A stretch of 64,000 nt of DNA from assembly GCF_044763875.1 (NCBI RefSeq), contig NZ_JBIWGZ010000010.1, forward strand, positions 19,013-83,012, written 5' to 3'. Both the position numbers and the translations under genes were made by a program. The notes under the pieces are model-generated. The model ran no database searches and was not told the DNA's origin. It saw only the letters and a program-made list of their open reading frames with translations. The first letter of the stretch is position 1, and the number at the start of each line of letters is the position of its first letter. Shown piece after piece: positions 16,926 to 26,407 of this stretch. Source of the stretch: Rummeliibacillus sp044763875 (lineage in GTDB: Bacteria; Bacillota; Bacilli; Bacillales_A; Planococcaceae).

Positions 16926-17272
16926 ACATTAACATCTCCTTTGGTTTGTTTTGAGCTTTTTCAAACTCTACAGTAATACGATATGTTGGTTAAATCTTGT
17001 TGAATAGGCTAATAGATTAGTTAATCCAAGTATACTTTTAATTGGCATATCCACATTAACGGGCGTAAGGCCCGCATTGCAAGACTCAAGAACAAATACC
17101 CAATCTTGATGCATGTACCTTCTATATTACCCCTAACATATTAGGATCGTCTTAATCTTTTGTATCTGTGAAGGGATAACCATTAAGTTAAGATTTACCT
17201 TTTGTTGGAGTTGAATGTTCTTTTGTTCATAGTGTTGTTTTGACGGGCTCTTTATGTTATTTAATAATTTCT

Positions 17273-17420
17273 TTAATTGCTTACAACCTCTTTTTCTTCA
17301 TATAATCCTTCTTCCTCCAAATCATCAAACTTATTTGATTCTGTACGAGATTCGGAATGTCCAGAGTCATCATTTTTGAAGTAGATCTAATTCATCAAAA
17401 TTAATCCATCGAGTATTCAT
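17273..17420 (-). pseudogene. Frameshifted small acidic ORF
   Basis: On the minus strand, ATG 17420 follows GGAGTGG at spacing ~8 and encodes MNTRWINFDELDLLQK before a stop at an A5 run. In a neighbouring frame the reading continues as an acidic Ser/Glu-rich tail ('KNDDSGHSESRTESNK', 'DDLEEEGLYEEKEVVSN') to TAA at 17273. A single indel in the A5 run would restore a ~50-residue acidic protein, possibly spore-coat-like. It could also be an ordinary 16-codon peptide. No other gene is visible in 16926-17570. Confidence 0.45.
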
Positions 17421-17521
17421 GCCATCCACTCCATAAATAAGATTTCCTTTTATTTATGCATGCTACCTAGCTTTTATTGGTTCTTTATAGAACCGTCTCA
17501 AATATATCGATTTTTTTCTAA

Positions 17522-17558
17522 TAAAAAAGACAACTCACCATTATGATGAGTCGTCTTT
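17522..17558 (-). terminator. Terminator of rRNA methyltransferase gene
   Basis: AAAGACAACTCA / TGAGTCGTCTTT with one mismatch and an 8-9 nt loop; on the minus strand a T6 run follows. Confidence 0.85.
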
Positions 17559-17570
17559 GTATAGGAATGA

Positions 17571-18767
17571 TTAATTTAGTTTTTTTATGAAGACTACTTT
17601 TAAATAATTAAATTCTGGAAAGTCTCGATTTGCACGAAAATCTTTTGGTAGTCCATATTGGTCGATAATTTTATATTTTGTATTAGTTTCTTTAAACGCT
17701 TGGTCGATAAAGGTTTTGAATTTTTTCATGCCAAAGCTTGCATTATTTGTTGAAGCAACGATGATACCGTTCTTTTCAGTAATGGCAATGGCATCTGCTA
17801 ATAATTTTGGATAGTCTTTCGCAGTTGAGAAGGTCATTTTTTTAGTGCGTGCAAAACTTGGTGGGTCGAGTACGACTAAATCGAATTTTAATTCATGTCG
17901 AACAGCGTATTTGAAGTAGTGGAAGACATCCATTACTTTAATATCCTGTGCTTCGTAGTCAATACCATTAACACTAAATTGCTCAATTGTTTTCGCTAGA
18001 CTACGTTTTGCAAGGTCGACACTTGTGGTTTTTGTAGCACCACCTAATGCAGCAGCTACTGAAAAAGCACCTGTATAAGAGAATGTGTTTAACATATTTG
18101 TGCCATCTGCATAATGATCGCGAATAGCACGACGAACATCACGTTGATCAAGGAAAATACCCGTCATTGCGCCATCATTTAAATTAACAGCAAAGTTCAT
18201 GCCATTTTCTTTAACAATGATAGGGAAATCACCTTCAGTTCCCATAACAAAATCATCTTGGTCGATATATTGACCTTTTGTATCGAAACGCTTTTTCTCA
18301 TAGATCGCTTTGTATTCAACAAGATCATTTAAAGCATTGTAAACATGTTCTCTAAATGAATATATTCCTTCGCTATACCAGCTCACCATATAGTATCCAT
18401 CGAAGTAGTCAATTGCTAACCCACCAATGCCGTCGCCTTCTCCGTTAAAAATGCGGAAAGCTGTAGTGTTGCTATCACTAAAATAATCCTCGCGATGAGA
18501 TAGCGCAATTGTTAATTTCTTATTAAAGAAAGCTTGGTCGATTTGTTCATGTTCTTTTGTTGTTAAAACCCAGCCGATCCCTTTATTCTGGTTGCCATAA
18601 TAACCAGTTCCAATATAGCGGTTATGATGATCAACCAAACGGATGATCTCGCCTTCATCTTCTAATAAATCTTTATTTTGAATTGCTTCTTTTAATATAA
18701 GTGAATAGCCTCTATTAAGTTCAGCAACATACTTAGGGTCTACTCGTAAAGTGAGAATATTTGTCAT
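17571..18767 (-). CDS. Class I SAM-dependent rRNA methyltransferase (RlmI/YwbD type)
   Basis: 398 residues. The N-terminal ~75 residues form a PUA-like RNA-binding region ('LILKEAIQNKDLLEDEGEIIRLVDHHNRYIGTGYY'). The C-terminal domain is a Rossmann methyltransferase with 'DGAMTGIFLDQRDVR', 'NMLNTFSYTGAFSVAAALGG' (SAM site) and 'FDLVVLDPPSFART'. The family methylates cytosine or guanine of 23S rRNA (RlmI is m5C1962 in E. coli); the exact target here is unknown. I place the start at ATG 18767 because AAGGA lies 7 nt upstream; an in-frame ATG at 18797 has only a weak SD. Confidence 0.85.
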   Translation of the reverse strand: MTNILTLRVDPKYVAELNRGYSLILKEAIQNKDLLEDEGEIIRLVDHHNRYIGTGYYGNQNKGIGWVLTTKEHEQIDQAFFNKKLTIALSHREDYFSDSNTTAFRIFNGEGDGIGGLAIDYFDGYYMVSWYSEGIYSFREHVYNALNDLVEYKAIYEKKRFDTKGQYIDQDDFVMGTEGDFPIIVKENGMNFAVNLNDGAMTGIFLDQRDVRRAIRDHYADGTNMLNTFSYTGAFSVAAALGGATKTTSVDLAKRSLAKTIEQFSVNGIDYEAQDIKVMDVFHYFKYAVRHELKFDLVVLDPPSFARTKKMTFSTAKDYPKLLADAIAITEKNGIIVASTNNASFGMKKFKTFIDQAFKETNTKYKIIDQYGLPKDFRANRDFPEFNYLKVVFIKKLN

Positions 18768-19371
18768 CATGTCATCCTTAATGTTTATTTTCCTCATTAT
18801 CGCATTTTTCAGGAAGAAATGCGAAGGTAAGTATATTAAGTGTTGGCTAATGAAGCAATGAGTATTTAACTTTGAAGCTACAGCTACTCTAGATTACAGT
18901 CCAATATTATTTGAGTAAAGTTCTTTAATTTATTGATACGTGCTGCATACTATACATGTTTTCTTTTTACTTAAAGGAAGAATATCCATCGTTTACTGAA
19001 AGATTAACTATAATATGAGCAACCAACTCCCCAAAAAAAAATCACGGTTTATCCACGGAAGTTTGAAATGAATCCGCTTAAACAGAAAAATCAGTGTCAC
19101 TACCTAATAGAAAAAAGCATTTCGACATAAAAAGCTTAAAACGCTTTTTGTGTGTAAAAAAAATCCAATTAAATTTCGAAAGTATTAAAAATCGCGCAAT
19201 GATATGTCATTTTGTATTATTTGTAATAAAAAGTAATAGCATTGTAAATGAAATCGCGTTGTTTCTTCATCAAAATTCCCATAATATTAGTGCATAAGCT
19301 ATTAAGAATTCAGCAAAGTTAATCGGATCATCAAATATAAATAATATTAATGACGGAGGAACATCATCTAT
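18768..19371. other. Intergenic region, no gene seen
   Basis: About 600 bp of AT-rich sequence between divergently transcribed genes. A small hairpin AAAAAGC / GCTTTTT lies at 19127-19147. A 67-codon open frame at 19094-19297 has no SD and an unlikely composition, so I do not call it. Confidence 0.5.
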
Positions 19372-20136
19372 ATGAACAAGAAAAGCGTATTAAAAGTAAT
19401 TACCGCAAGTGCGTTGACTCTAACACTTGGCCTTGGGACATTGTTAGGAGCAGCTCCTCAAGAACAAATACAAGCACAAGCAAAAACAGACATAGAACAT
19501 ACTTCAAATAATATTACAACCGTATCTAGCTCAAAAGCTGTCAAAATATCAGGCAAATATAAAACAAAAGCAGCGCTAAACATGAGAAAAGGTGCTTCAA
19601 CAAAATATAAAAAAGTCACTACTTTAAAAAAAGGTGCGGTTGTTACTGCTACATATAAGAAAACTGTTAGTAACAAAAAGTGGTATAAAGTAAAATATAA
19701 AGGCAAAACAGGCTGGGTTTCAGCATCCTATTTAAAGAAATATACAAAAACTAAAAAAGTGTCTAATGCAGTAGCTGGAAACGAATTAATCAGCATTGGT
19801 CGTCAATACTTAGGTGTTCCCTATGTATGGGGCGGTATGTCTCCATCAGGATTTGACTGTTCAGGATTTACAGCATATGTTTACAAAAAAGCAGGTTACG
19901 GTACACTACCTCATAGCAGTAATACACAATATTCTGTTACAAAACGAGTAAGCAGTCCAGATGTTGGTGATTTAATTTTCTTCGGTGCAACACCAAGTAG
20001 CAATACAATTACACATGTAGGAATCTATGCAGGGAATGGTCAAGTGTTACATGCAGCAGGTAACAAAGTACAATTCCAAAGTGTAGCGAAAGGTAGCTAT
20101 TGGGCAGCTCGCGTTATCGGTTATGGTTCACTATAA
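19372..20136 (+). CDS. Secreted NlpC/P60 endopeptidase with SH3b domain
   Basis: 254 residues: signal peptide (1-36), one bacterial SH3 domain (~60-125, 'ALNMRKGASTKYKKVTTLKKG...WYKVKYKGKTGWVSASYL'), then an NlpC/P60 domain (~135-254). The catalytic Cys is C163 in 'GFDCSGF'; the His lies in 'ITHVGIYAGNGQVLHA'. These enzymes cut D-Glu-(m)DAP or related stem-peptide bonds in peptidoglycan. The SH3b domain should bind the wall. The SD is GGAGG with a long spacing of ~12. Monocistronic; a role in growth or separation is inferred. Confidence 0.92.
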   Translation: MNKKSVLKVITASALTLTLGLGTLLGAAPQEQIQAQAKTDIEHTSNNITTVSSSKAVKISGKYKTKAALNMRKGASTKYKKVTTLKKGAVVTATYKKTVSNKKWYKVKYKGKTGWVSASYLKKYTKTKKVSNAVAGNELISIGRQYLGVPYVWGGMSPSGFDCSGFTAYVYKKAGYGTLPHSSNTQYSVTKRVSSPDVGDLIFFGATPSSNTITHVGIYAGNGQVLHAAGNKVQFQSVAKGSYWAARVIGYGSL

Positions 20137-20193
20137 GTAAGTTTTATGAAGAAAAATAGAATATGTTGAAGGAATTTCTTTCTTCATTAAAAG

Positions 20194-20240
20194 AAAGTCA
20201 CACTTTTTGTCCAGCTGGATAAGAAGTGTGGCTTTTTATA
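20194..20240 (+). terminator. Terminator of SH3b-NlpC/P60 gene
   Basis: Stem AAAGTCACACTTTTT / AAGAAGTGTGGCTTT (wobbles) followed by T5. Confidence 0.8.
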
Positions 20241-20415
20241 TTGGCGCTGTTAAATATTTATTGTTGATAGCTGAAAAAGAATAGATATTGGCTTCACATG
20301 TGCTCCTCGAGGATTGTTACGAAGTGAACCGGGGTGAAATTGCCCTTTTTAATGTTTAATTTCATTTGTGGTTGGCAAAGGCTGAATGTAGTCAAAATCA
20401 AGGAGGCAACTTTCT

Positions 20416-21282
20416 ATGAATATCAATAAACAACAAAAGGGTGGACAGCCCGCTCAAACTCAGGATAAACAACCAGGCATTGAGTCAATTATGAACCCGG
20501 CTCCTATACAACCACTCAATTATATAGGGAGTGACAAGCTTAAAAGTCGTGTAGCAATTATTACAGGTGGCGATTCGGGTATTGGTCGAGCGGTGGCGAT
20601 TGCTTTTGCAAAAGAAGGTGCCGATATTGTAATAAATTATTTAGAAGAGCATGAAGATGCAAATGAGACGAAGAAACTTGTTGAACAGGAAGAAGTTAAA
20701 TGTCTACTTATACCAGGGGATATCTCAAAAGAAGCAACTTGTAAAGAAATTGTCGATCAAACAATAAAGGAATTTGGCAAAATTGATATCGTTGTTAATA
20801 ACGCAGCGGTACAATATCCAGTAAAAAATTTTACAGAAATTACAACTGAGCAATGGCATAAAACTTTTGCAACAAACATTGATCCAGCGTTTTATTTAAG
20901 TAAACATGCGATACCACATTTAAAAGAGGGAAGCTCGATTATTACGACAACGTCAATTACTGCATATAAAGGACATGAACAATTGATTGATTATTCAGCT
21001 ACCAAAGGAGCTATCGTAGGTTTTACACGAGGACTTGCACAAAATGTAGTGGGTAAAGGGATTCGTGTGAATATGGTAGCACCCGGTCCTATATGGACAC
21101 CCCTTATTCCATCCACATTTGATGCTCAGGAAGTAGCGATCTTTGGAGCAGATACACCAATGAAGAGACCAGGACAACCACGTGAATTAGTAGGTGCATA
21201 TGTGTTACTTGCATCGGATGAAGGCACTTACATGACTGGGCAATGCATTCATGTAAATGGAGGTGCTATCATGAATTCATAA
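20416..21282 (+). CDS. Short-chain dehydrogenase, YhdF/YhxC-type
   Basis: 288 residues with a ~38-residue polar N-terminal extension ('GGQPAQTQDKQPGIESIMNP') typical of the stress-associated SDR group in Bacillus. The NAD(P) motif TGGDSGIGR is at 50-58, NNAA near 128 and the catalytic Y-x3-K at 193-197 ('YSATK'). It is an oxidoreductase of unknown substrate. The SD is AAGGAGG, spacing 9. A GTTTAA about 14 bp before GGCAAA faintly resembles a SigB promoter but is poor. The terminator is shared with the convergent IsdG-like gene. Confidence 0.88.
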   Translation: MNINKQQKGGQPAQTQDKQPGIESIMNPAPIQPLNYIGSDKLKSRVAIITGGDSGIGRAVAIAFAKEGADIVINYLEEHEDANETKKLVEQEEVKCLLIPGDISKEATCKEIVDQTIKEFGKIDIVVNNAAVQYPVKNFTEITTEQWHKTFATNIDPAFYLSKHAIPHLKEGSSIITTTSITAYKGHEQLIDYSATKGAIVGFTRGLAQNVVGKGIRVNMVAPGPIWTPLIPSTFDAQEVAIFGADTPMKRPGQPRELVGAYVLLASDEGTYMTGQCIHVNGGAIMNS

Positions 21283-21328
21283 ATTAAAAGCGGCTCGCCC
21301 AGCGTTATCGGATCAAATAAAAACGCTA

Positions 21329-21376
21329 AAAAAAGCTCTAGTAAGAGAACGTAATATTCTCTTCTAGAGCTTTTTC
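21329..21376. terminator. Bidirectional terminator
   Basis: AAAAAGCTCTAG / CTAGAGCTTTTT with an inner AGAGAA/TTCTCT pairing; A- and T-runs on both sides serve the two convergent genes. Confidence 0.92.
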
Positions 21377-21383
21377 CTTATGA

Positions 21384-21722
21384 TTATGCTTGTGTAGCAG
21401 TTCCAATGCTTGAAACGATTTCTGCCACGACAATTTGACTACCAAGTAATGGAGATTCTTTTGGTGCTTCACCAGGCTTAGATTCAGGGCGTTTATGAGC
21501 GTGTTTGAACGCATCACTTTCACGCCATTTTTTGAAGCCATCAAGATTTTCCCAGTACATGTTTACGCTCATTTCATCATACTCTTCAAAATCTCTGCAA
21601 ACAGCAACTTCTACTTTTATGAATCCTTCAAATGATTGCAATGCACCAGGACGAGTGAAGTTTGGCGCCATTTTTTCTGCAAAGCCTTTTTTTACTTTAA
21701 TACGGTTCGTAACTACGTACAT
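21384..21722 (-). CDS. IsdG/HmoA-like antibiotic-biosynthesis-monooxygenase-fold protein
   Basis: 112 residues from ATG 21722, which has AAAGGAG 9 nt upstream; an in-frame ATG at 21752 lacks an SD. The ABM fold is indicated by 'NRIKVKKGFAEKMAPNF', 'SFEGFIKVEV', 'MYWENLDGFKKWRESDAFKHAHK'. The Asn-Trp-His set used for heme degradation in IsdG-type enzymes is present (N6, the W of FKKW, and the H of FKHAHK), so heme breakdown for iron release is likely. No clear Fur box is visible upstream. Confidence 0.8.
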   Translation of the reverse strand: MYVVTNRIKVKKGFAEKMAPNFTRPGALQSFEGFIKVEVAVCRDFEEYDEMSVNMYWENLDGFKKWRESDAFKHAHKRPESKPGEAPKESPLLGSQIVVAEIVSSIGTATQA

Positions 21723-21889
21723 GTAAAATCGCTCCTTTTCATTCAATTGCATATCTTCTATGAAATCTTATATTATTTTAAGGCTTCTATGCAAATGAGA
21801 ACCATGACAAGACAATAATTTCTTGAGAATTTATTTACTAATTTGAAAAAGGACATTTCAAGCGTTTTGTACTGTGTTCTGTAAAGACA

Positions 21890-22690
21890 TTACAAATGTC
21901 GATAGCCTGCGAAATGGTTTTTCCAATAGGATTCATATACTGAACTTACTTGAACTTTTGTACCACTTGCGCTGATAAATTTACCATTTCCCATGTAAAG
22001 GCCAACATGAGAGATACCAGATTTATATGTATTTTTGAAAAATACTAAGTCTCCTATTTTAGGTGAACTTGTAGCTGATGAAATGGAATAAAATCCTGCA
22101 GCACTTGTGCGATAAACAGAAATGCCAGCATTCTTGTAGGCATAGTATATTAATCCGCTACAATCAAATCCACTTTTTGAAGATCCGCCAAAAACGTAGG
22201 GTACACCTTGCACAGATTTTGCAATAGATACTGCTGATTGCAGTTTGGAATTGGCAGTAGATGATGGAACGCTACTGCTAACTTTCTTTGTAGACTTCTT
22301 AATTTTTAATTTTTGTCCAACTTTAATTTTTGTTGATTTTAAGTTATTCCAGCTCATTATGGTTTTATAAGATACACCATATTTTTTGCCGATTTTTGAA
22401 AGTGTATCACCAGCTTTTACTTTGTAAGTAGTAGAAGAAGTGCTAGATTTACTTGAAGATGAGCTTTTTTTAATTTTTAATTTTTGTCCAACTTTAATCT
22501 TTGTGGTTTTAAGATGGTTCCAGCTCATGATGTTTTTATATGAAGTATGGTATTTTGCACCAATTTTTGATAAAGTGTCACCGGATTTAACTTTATATGT
22601 AGTAGTTGCTGCTGAAGCAGTGAAGTCACACATTGTCGAGAAAAGCATCACTGAACTTAGTGCGACTGCAGATAGTTTAAATTTTTTCAA
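21890..22690 (-). CDS. Secreted wall hydrolase, 2x LysM + NlpC/P60
   Basis: 266 residues: signal peptide (1-28), LysM repeats at ~31-74 and ~88-131 (both 'TYKVK(S/A)GDTLSKIG...IMSWN(H/N)LK(T/S)TKIKVGQKLKIKK') separated by a Ser-rich linker, and an NlpC/P60 domain from ~148. The catalytic Cys is C177 ('GFDCSGL'); the His is in 'ISHVGLYMGNGKF'. The layout matches the LytE/LytF/CwlS group of D,L-endopeptidases that act in elongation or cell separation. The SD is AAGGGGG. No strong terminator is seen. Confidence 0.93.
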   Translation of the reverse strand: MKKFKLSAVALSSVMLFSTMCDFTASAATTTYKVKSGDTLSKIGAKYHTSYKNIMSWNHLKTTKIKVGQKLKIKKSSSSSKSSTSSTTYKVKAGDTLSKIGKKYGVSYKTIMSWNNLKSTKIKVGQKLKIKKSTKKVSSSVPSSTANSKLQSAVSIAKSVQGVPYVFGGSSKSGFDCSGLIYYAYKNAGISVYRTSAAGFYSISSATSSPKIGDLVFFKNTYKSGISHVGLYMGNGKFISASGTKVQVSSVYESYWKNHFAGYRHL

Positions 22691-23325
22691 TTTTTATCCC
22701 CCTTATAATTTTGCACAAGTTTAATTATAAAGAACTTAAATGGCAAAATTGTGATAAGAATATCAAATTAGTATTACAAAATGAGGTACTATTTTACAAA
22801 TTGAAAAAATTGAGCTAGATGGTGATATGATTTTCATTTATTTGAGTGAATCAAAAAAACACCAGCAACCATTGAGGGGGCTACTGATGCCTATAATAAG
22901 GAGAGTTCTACATTTTTGCTATACAATTTTTCAACTTAATAAAAAGTGTTGTGACAAAATTGCATAGCTCACTAACATTTACGAAATGTCAGCTATTAGA
23001 ATAAGGGAGGGTTCAATTCCTACTATTCTAATTGGTTAATATTATAGGATGTTAGAGCGTCAAATGCAATACACTAACTATAAAAATAGTGAAAAATCAA
23101 AAATTTCCAATACAGATAAATCTAGAAGTAAATAGGTAACGAATCAGTATAGAAAATAGATGGATGGGTATGTCAAATTTGAGTCATCAAAAATGTATTT
23201 TCGGACACAAAACAGCATTTTAATAGAATTTTATATTAAGTTCATGTAAAATATAAGTAAAGAATATTCGGAAATATAGCCAACCGTTTTAGCGATATGC
23301 ATGTACAAGTTAAGGGGATGATTGT

Positions 23326-23415
23326 ATGTTGAAAAAGCTATTAAGGTTTTTAGGTTTTATACAAGATGATCTAGATGATGATTATGATGATACAATACAC
23401 CGTTATGATGCATAG
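23326..23415 (+). CDS. Candidate 29-aa small protein, amphipathic + acidic
   Basis: ATG 23326 follows AAGGGG at spacing 8. The product has a hydrophobic/basic N-terminus (MLKKLLRFLGFIQ) and a very acidic tail (DDLDDDYDDTIH). The pattern resembles the N-terminal membrane-binding helix and acidic linker of SepF-type division proteins, but the globular domain is missing. It lies alone in the 845-bp gap 22691-23535, which otherwise holds no gene I can see. Confidence 0.45.
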   Translation: MLKKLLRFLGFIQDDLDDDYDDTIHRYDA

Positions 23416-23535
23416 TATTAATCAAATAGTTAAGCTGATGGTGTTATATTGATCAGTTTAGCTATTTTTTATTTCTTTAAGCAATAGATAACTTTATTTG
23501 GTAAAATAAAGAAAAAACATAAAGAGAGAAAAAAA

Positions 23536-25113
23536 ATGAAAAAATATCACTTAAAACTGCAGCATTTAATAATTGGTGTTGCAATTTTAGCATTCCTCTT
23601 AACGATTGCAAGTAGTCTGTGGAGCAGTTATCGTATGAACAATCAAACGTTAATGGATAACACATTAGAAACTAACCGAGTATATGCTGAAAAACTAGCA
23701 ACTACCGCTAATAATTATTTAACCGAGACACTTCAAACCCTTGTGTATAATTCAAATACTATCGCAAAATACATAGATAACGAAGAAAGACTTAATGCAG
23801 AGGCTGATCGTCTGAGAATGCAAACAAATACATTTAACTCGATTTCTATTGTCGATACAAAGGGAAAAGTGCTGGCCACCTCTCCGCAAACGCTAGAAAT
23901 CAAGGGTAAAGTCTTAACATCCAAAGCTATAAAAGATGCCATAAGAGAAAAAAGACCAATGATTTCAGATCCATATAGAGCGATTACAAATCGTGAATTA
24001 ATATATATTTCGGCACCTATTTTTAATAAGAATGGTAAATACTTAGGTCTTGTAGGTGGAACAATTTATTTGGAAGAAGCCAATATTCTCTATGAGTTAT
24101 TAGGGAAACATTTTTATGATGACGGTTCATATGTTTATGTAGTAGATCGAAATGGCCGTATTATTTATCACGAAGATCGTTCACGTATTAATGATGTAGT
24201 GACTGAAAATCCTATAGTTCAAAAAATAATGAATCACGATAAAAGTGGTGTACAAAGAGTAACCAATTCAAAGGGACAAGATATGCTAGCTGGTTTTTCA
24301 ACTGTAGATACCGCTGGTTGGGGAGTTGTATCACAAAGACCAACAGAAATTTCATTACAGCCTGCAGAAAATATGGTGAAAGAAACGCTCTATGTAGCAT
24401 TACCGTTACTCATCATAACTTTAGCCATCATTATTTGGGCAGCAATCAGAATTTCAAGACCATTGCAACGATTAGCCGAATTAACAGAGAGTAGCATGAA
24501 AAAAAATGAAGAAAAAAATCTATCTGCTGTTTCAGCATGGTATTACGAAGTGATACAACTAAAAAATGCATTAATTCACAGTTTAAGCTTTTTGCATCAA
24601 CAGGTAAATTTCTTTATGGATCAATCAACTACAGATCCATTGACAGGATTAACAAACCGACGAACATTAACTGCTAAAATGGATGAATTGATAAATGCAA
24701 AAACACCATTCTCTATTATTTTAATGGATATAGATCATTTTAAACTGGTTAATGATACTTATGGACATGGTGTAGGAGATGAAGTTTTACAATACTTAGC
24801 ATATAAAATGAAAACTGTCACTCGAGCAACCGATTTATGTTGTCGTTATGGTGGAGAAGAGTTTATCGTCCTTTTACCAAACACTACTGCTCAAGAAGCT
24901 TTTGAAGTCGCAGAAATTTTACGGAAAAATCTTGAAAATACATCCAGTCCTACAGGAAAAGAAATAACAATTTCATCAGGTGTAGCTGAATACCCGGAAA
25001 CAGAATATACTGCTGTTAAGCTAATTGAACAAGCAGATCAATGCTTATATCAAGCAAAAGAACAAGGTCGAAACCGTGTTATAATGGCGAATAGCTTAAA
25101 CCCAACTAGATAA
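23536..25113 (+). CDS. Diguanylate cyclase with dCache sensor
   Basis: 525 residues: TM1 (~11-30), an extracytoplasmic double-Cache sensor (~35-285), TM2 (~288-310), a short HAMP-like linker, and a C-terminal GGDEF domain (~360-520). The active-site signature is 'RYGGEEF' near 438-444, so it should make c-di-GMP. 'DPLTGLTNRRTL' and 'ILMDIDHFKLVNDTYGHGVGD' are intact. I see no clear RxxD inhibitory site. It is the only intact c-di-GMP synthase in the window and could feed the surface/biofilm region at 35-54 kb. Confidence 0.93.
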   Translation: MKKYHLKLQHLIIGVAILAFLLTIASSLWSSYRMNNQTLMDNTLETNRVYAEKLATTANNYLTETLQTLVYNSNTIAKYIDNEERLNAEADRLRMQTNTFNSISIVDTKGKVLATSPQTLEIKGKVLTSKAIKDAIREKRPMISDPYRAITNRELIYISAPIFNKNGKYLGLVGGTIYLEEANILYELLGKHFYDDGSYVYVVDRNGRIIYHEDRSRINDVVTENPIVQKIMNHDKSGVQRVTNSKGQDMLAGFSTVDTAGWGVVSQRPTEISLQPAENMVKETLYVALPLLIITLAIIIWAAIRISRPLQRLAELTESSMKKNEEKNLSAVSAWYYEVIQLKNALIHSLSFLHQQVNFFMDQSTTDPLTGLTNRRTLTAKMDELINAKTPFSIILMDIDHFKLVNDTYGHGVGDEVLQYLAYKMKTVTRATDLCCRYGGEEFIVLLPNTTAQEAFEVAEILRKNLENTSSPTGKEITISSGVAEYPETEYTAVKLIEQADQCLYQAKEQGRNRVIMANSLNPTR

Positions 25114-25131
25114 AGTAGTTGGGTTTTTTTA
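25099..25131 (+). terminator. Terminator overlapping diguanylate cyclase stop
   Basis: AACCCAACTA / TAGTTGGGTT followed by T7; the stop codon TAA lies in the loop. Confidence 0.9.
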
Positions 25132-25270
25132 TATTTTGTAAGATTAGATTTTGAAAAAACACCTAAAATAAAAGTTACTTCATCATCACAATTAAATAAA
25201 TTCGTAATAGCTACTCTTTTTATTTATTTTGAAAAGCTCCATAATAGAGGAGGAATGAGATAGGGGAGAG

Positions 25271-26203
25271 ATGATGAGTTATTTAAGTTTAGTATTCTTT
25301 CAAGTAGTCGCACCTATTTTAGTTTTACTTGTCGTGGGTGGAATCATGCAACGCAAGTTTCAATTTAACTTGAAAGCATTGTCGAATTTAATCACATATT
25401 GTTTAATGCCATCAGCTGTATTTGTTAATATATATGAAACAAAAGTGAACCCAGCAGTTTTAGGGAAAATATTACTCTATTTATTTGCTTTTAGTATCAG
25501 TTTAATGGTTATTAGTACGATTATTAGTAAGGTATTGAAGCTTGAAAAAAAGAAAGCAGCAATCTTCAAAAATAGTATTGTCCTTATTAACTCTGGGAAT
25601 TATGGAATTCCGGTAAGTCAAATGGTATTCCATGCACAGCCATTAGGTACAGCAATTCAAATCATTACGGTAATTTTTCAAAATTTAACGACTTATACAT
25701 ACGGATTGTATAATTTGATTTCAACGACAAAATCCGGATGGGAAATCGCCAAAAGTATTGTTAAATTACCGATTGTACATGGTTTAATACTGGGTGTTAT
25801 TTTAAATGTAGCGAATATTCAGTTGCCACAGTTTTTATCCATTGCTGTTGGACATACGGCCGATGCTTTTGTTGCAATCGCGCTACTCACTTTAGGGGCA
25901 CAGCTGTCAAAAATTCACGTTAGTACGATGTTTAATAAAATGTTATATATGAGTTGTATCGGCCGATTACTTATGGGGCCGTTAGTCGGTTTCGCATGGA
26001 TTACCATTTTCGGGTTCCATGGTGTTGTGGCACAGTCTTTATTAATAGCAAGTGCTTTTCCAACTTCAAGAAACAGTGCCACTTTGGCTTTAGAGTATGA
26101 CGCCGAGCCAGAACTTGCTGCACAAACAGTTCTTTTTACAACCGTTGTTAGCTGTATAACTGTGACCATCGTGATTTATGTGGCGAAATTATTATATGTA
26201 TAA
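25271..26203 (+). CDS. Auxin efflux carrier (AEC) family transporter
   Basis: 310 residues with ~10 membrane segments arranged as two inverted halves. The first half carries 'LITYCLMPSAVFVNIYE' and the second 'LLTLGAQLSKI' and 'ASAFPTSRNSATLALEYDAEPELAAQTVLFTTVVS', the usual AEC hallmarks. Bacterial members export or import organic acids such as malate or malonate; the substrate is unknown. The start is ATG 25271 or the adjacent ATG 25274, behind AGGGGAG. Monocistronic. Confidence 0.9.
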   Translation: MMSYLSLVFFQVVAPILVLLVVGGIMQRKFQFNLKALSNLITYCLMPSAVFVNIYETKVNPAVLGKILLYLFAFSISLMVISTIISKVLKLEKKKAAIFKNSIVLINSGNYGIPVSQMVFHAQPLGTAIQIITVIFQNLTTYTYGLYNLISTTKSGWEIAKSIVKLPIVHGLILGVILNVANIQLPQFLSIAVGHTADAFVAIALLTLGAQLSKIHVSTMFNKMLYMSCIGRLLMGPLVGFAWITIFGFHGVVAQSLLIASAFPTSRNSATLALEYDAEPELAAQTVLFTTVVSCITVTIVIYVAKLLYV

Positions 26204-26263
26204 AGGAATCAATATCAACTTTAAACTAATTACAAATGAATTAATTGAAATTTAAATTTTTAA

Positions 26264-26303
26264 GAGAGCCTTGCTACATATTGTAGCAAGGCTCTCCTTT
26301 TTA
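26264..26303 (+). terminator. Terminator of AEC transporter gene
   Basis: Perfect 15-bp stem GAGAGCCTTGCTACA / TGTAGCAAGGCTCTC with a 3-nt loop and CTTTTT tail. Confidence 0.95.
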
Positions 26304-26310
26304 ATATGAT

Positions 26311-26371
26311 GAAATCTTAAGAAAATCTTCATTCTTTTGCCACCTAATTATTAAGATTTATTCCATATACT
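26311..26371 (+). promoter_or_regulatory. Possible activator site and -10 of ABC operon
   Basis: Imperfect direct repeats GAAATCTTAA and GAAAATCTTC (26311-26330) lie ~36 bp upstream of TATACT (26366-26371), which lacks a good -35. Half-sites spaced 10-11 bp fit an OmpR-type response regulator. No such regulator is adjacent. Confidence 0.35.
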
Positions 26372-26407
26372 TGTTAATAGATTGATTGTAGAGGGAGGAT
26401 TACGAAA

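Noticed and set aside
19094..19297. 67-codon frame upstream of the SH3b-NlpC/P60 gene
   Set aside because: No SD and low-complexity AT-rich composition.
20357..20382. SigB-like promoter (GTTTAA..GGCAAA) before the SDR gene
   Set aside because: The -10 matches GGGTAT poorly; not enough to claim stress-sigma control.
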